A stretch of DNA of 20,570 nt from Smittium mucronatum (Eukaryota > Kickxellomycota > Harpellomycetes > Harpellales > Legeriomycetaceae), in assembly GCA_001953115.1 (NCBI GenBank), contig LSSL01003975.1, forward strand, positions 1 to 20,570. Reading direction: 5' to 3'. The notes under the pieces are model-generated. The model ran no database searches, was not told where the DNA came from, and worked only from the letters and a program-made list of their open reading frames with translations. This document shows, one piece after another, positions 18,583-20,570 of this stretch. The number at the start of each line of letters is the position of its first letter. The stretch's first letter is position 1. The position numbers and the translations under genes are program-made.

Positions 18583-18840
18583 TTATAAGTATTCTGTCAT
18601 TGGATAATTCACACAGGTCAGGGTATGGTTTTGTTTAGTAATATTTCTTTTTGGATTAATACTAATCTTCAATTTAAAAAATCTCCGTCTCATATATTTA
18701 TGGGTTTTTTTGCAAAATGCTACTCTGTAGTGTTGTGTATTTTTAATAGTTTTGAGAAATTTCTCTCATCTTTGAAACCTGATTTCACAATTTATTTCAC
18801 TTATTTCGATCTGTTCTTTTCGTTTTTTTAGCAATATCAT
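18583..18840 (-). pseudogene. Possible upstream part of the same decayed gene
   Basis: From ATG at 18838-18840 a minus-strand frame runs 85 codons with one stop (18766-18768). It contains HYRVAFCKKTHKYMRRRFF and KQNHTLTCVNYPMTEYL. It lies about 200 bp upstream of the 18017-18388 remnant on the same strand but in another register. A plus-strand open frame at 18625-18831 sits on the same DNA and is dominated by Phe/Ser, so I regard it as the antisense shadow. Confidence 0.3.
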
Positions 18841-19655
18841 AAAAATAGCAAAAACAATTAGCGATTTATTTTAATATAAACTAAAAGTTTTTCAAATAAA
18901 ACTAAAATTATCATTTAATACTATAAAAGTTTAAAAAAATCTTAAAACACCTAGAAATTTTTATTTGGTTGTAAAAATTATTAATACTTTAAATTTGATA
19001 TCATTCTCTATTGTTGATTTTGGTAGTAGTTTTTAATTATTATGATCATATCGAATAATTTAATATAAAAAAATTGGGAAATTTAAACAAAAAACGAAAA
19101 GAATGACATTCATATTTTCGTAAAATTATTTTTTTAGAATATTTAGGCCAGGAATTCTAATACACTCATTAAATGTGTTATCATATTTACACCTAAATTT
19201 TCGGGATTTAAAATTATTTTTAGGATTATTTTTATTTTTAAACCGTTTTTACTAGCAGATTAATCAAAGAAATTTATTCAATAACTTTTTTAAATTGAAT
19301 ACAGTCGTTTTTATTTAAACAAAAAAAGGAAAATTTCTCTTTTCCAATATTTTATTTAGGAATTTGGATTTTATTTTTCTCAGGAGTTTTTTTGTAGTTA
19401 ATCCAATATTTTGGTTAAATAAAAAAATCAAAATTTTTACTAAAATAACTATCTTCTCTGGAAAATTTAAACAATCCATTAGCTAATCTGATAAATCTAA
19501 CTTTCTCTAGTCATAAATCTGACAATTTAAGAAATAATAATAACACGACAATATTAATCTATTATCTCATACAATCCGACACTTTTTTTTAGTTTTAGTT
19601 TTAGTACAATTTTTAGTTTTATGTCTTTGAACAATGCTTATGTTTTAAAAAAACA
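18841..19655. other. AT-rich stretch, no gene seen
   Basis: Three TTTTAG units occur near 19583-19605 (TTTTAGTTTTAGTTTTAG). No frame with recognisable content is present. Confidence 0.45.
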
Positions 19656-19658
19656 AAA

Positions 19659-19800
19659 TTAAAGTGAAACTATCGGTAAGCGCTCAGCTTCGTATTTTAC
19701 AGCAGCATAAACGTTTGCATCGGGAAAAAACTAATTCTTATAGGGCTTTTTTTTGTTCTATTGATATCTCTTTAAATGGTTAACAAGAATATTCAAAATA
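19659..19800 (-). pseudogene. Short GC-richer coding relic
   Basis: The minus strand reads FFPDANVYAAVKYEAERLP and then IVSL before TAA (19730 to 19659), preceded in the same frame by NKKKPYKN and a stop at 19731-19733. The composition is strikingly protein-like against the AT-rich background. It is too short to assign; a transposon-encoded protein end is a possibility. Confidence 0.3.
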
Positions 19801-19994
19801 TGTAGTTAAAAACTGCAAACATCATATTTTCGAAAAGAACAAGTCTAATTATAGGGTATCATCTATAGAGAGTAGGATTAATTTCGAATAAATAAACCTC
19901 AATCATGATAAATTATTATCATTAGATTTTATTTTATTTTACAGGAAATTTATTTTAAAGTCAATAAAAAATTATAAAAACTAATTTAAAAAAA

Positions 19995-20056
19995 CTTCAC
20001 CCAACTCCCCTCTGCAGCTCTAGCAGCTCCATACCTAAACGGCATTAGCTCAAGGA
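19995..20056. other. Isolated GC-rich island
   Basis: About 60 bp with roughly half G+C stand in DNA that is mostly A and T. Both strands are open: plus reads LPSAALAAPYLNGISSR, minus reads LELMPFRYGAARAAEGSWV. It lies upstream, on the minus strand, of the 19659-19800 relic and may belong with it as a transposon fossil. Confidence 0.35.
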
Positions 20057-20414
20057 ATTATCATTAGATTAAACGTGTTTTGTTCTTTAAAATTTTTTCT
20101 AAATTAATTATATATCGATTATTTAATAAAAAAAAATCAAAATAGTTCCATTTAACAAATTAAAAGGATTTATTAAACTCGGTATTTAGATTATAACTTA
20201 TTAAATAAACTTATCATAAGCAAAAAAAAATTACAAAAAAAAAATATATATATATGTAAAGATACCTTCCTATTTTTTATATGGCTTTCCGAATTTTAAT
20301 AAGTAGGTATATTTGATAATTCTTCGGATATTGGGGTATAACAGTATATAAGATAATTAAGATAGTTTCAGAAGCTGAAAATTTGCTTCGAAGATAAATT
20401 CAAACTACCGATTG

Positions 20415-20570
20415 AAAATCAAAATCAAAATCAAAATCAAAATCAAAATCAAAATCAAAATCAAAATCAAAATCAAAATCAAAATCAAAATCAAAATCAA
20501 AATCAAAATCAAAATCAAAATCAAAATCAAAATCAAAATCAAAATCAAAATCAAAATCAAAATCAAAATC
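20415..20570. repeat. Perfect (AAAATC)26 microsatellite at the window edge
   Basis: Twenty-six uninterrupted AAAATC units (156 bp) reach the last base of the window, so the true length is unknown. Perfect identity implies recent expansion by slippage, or an assembly ending in the repeat. Orientation argues against a telomere. Confidence 0.98.

Noticed and set aside
20041..20062. TTAGCTCAAGG as the D-arm of a tRNA
   Set aside because: No acceptor stem, anticodon arm or T-arm consensus lies at the right distances on either strand.
20415..20570. The AAAATC array as a telomere at the right end
   Set aside because: At a right-hand chromosome end the plus strand should be the G-rich one running to its 3' end. 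Here the plus strand has no G at all, so the orientation is wrong.

Overview
The window looks like nuclear DNA from a very AT-rich eukaryote, most likely a fungus. Evidence: a gene for a secreted Ser/Thr/Lys-rich repeat protein with a TATA-like box and a poly(A) signal at eukaryotic spacings; a LINE-type (non-LTR) reverse transcriptase fragment; a decayed hAT transposase; long intergenic tracts dominated by A and T; and no bacterial operon layout. An early-diverging fungus such as a Harpellales relative is my guess from the protein style and base composition, and it is not proven.

Layout. 1-673 (minus): a broken LINE in which an endonuclease start is joined out of frame to a reverse transcriptase that runs off the left edge. 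1282-2703 (minus): the only gene I would call intact, a 473-residue secreted precursor with four acidic 40-43 residue repeats, each ending in a dibasic KK/KR pair. 2750-4600: a GC-richer intergenic zone with frameshifted coding-like frames on both strands and a 29-bp tandem repeat. 4600-6450: AT-rich, nothing convincing. 6454-9008 (plus): a hAT transposase fossil whose blocks can be followed in order from a zinc-finger-like start to the C-terminal dimerisation domain, split by stops, frameshifts and an extra segment of about 0.55 kb. 9511-11850: two colinear inverted arms of about 340 bp around a 1.7 kb spacer without genes, each arm holding three repeats at exactly 30-bp spacing. 11850-20414: AT-rich DNA with scattered coding-like remnants (13.1-13.7, 15.6-16.0, 16.6-16.9, 18.0-18.8 and 19.7-20.1 kb) and short repeats. 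20415-20570: 26 perfect copies of AAAATC up to the window edge.

Interpretation. This is mostly a transposon graveyard around one plausible host gene. The recognisable transposon proteins are all broken, so no active mobile element is supported. The points most worth following are the dibasic-bounded repeat precursor, which resembles fungal Kex2-processed repeat proteins, and the 2.3 kb inverted-repeat structure with its iteron-like arrays. All assignments come from reading translations by eye; no database search was possible.
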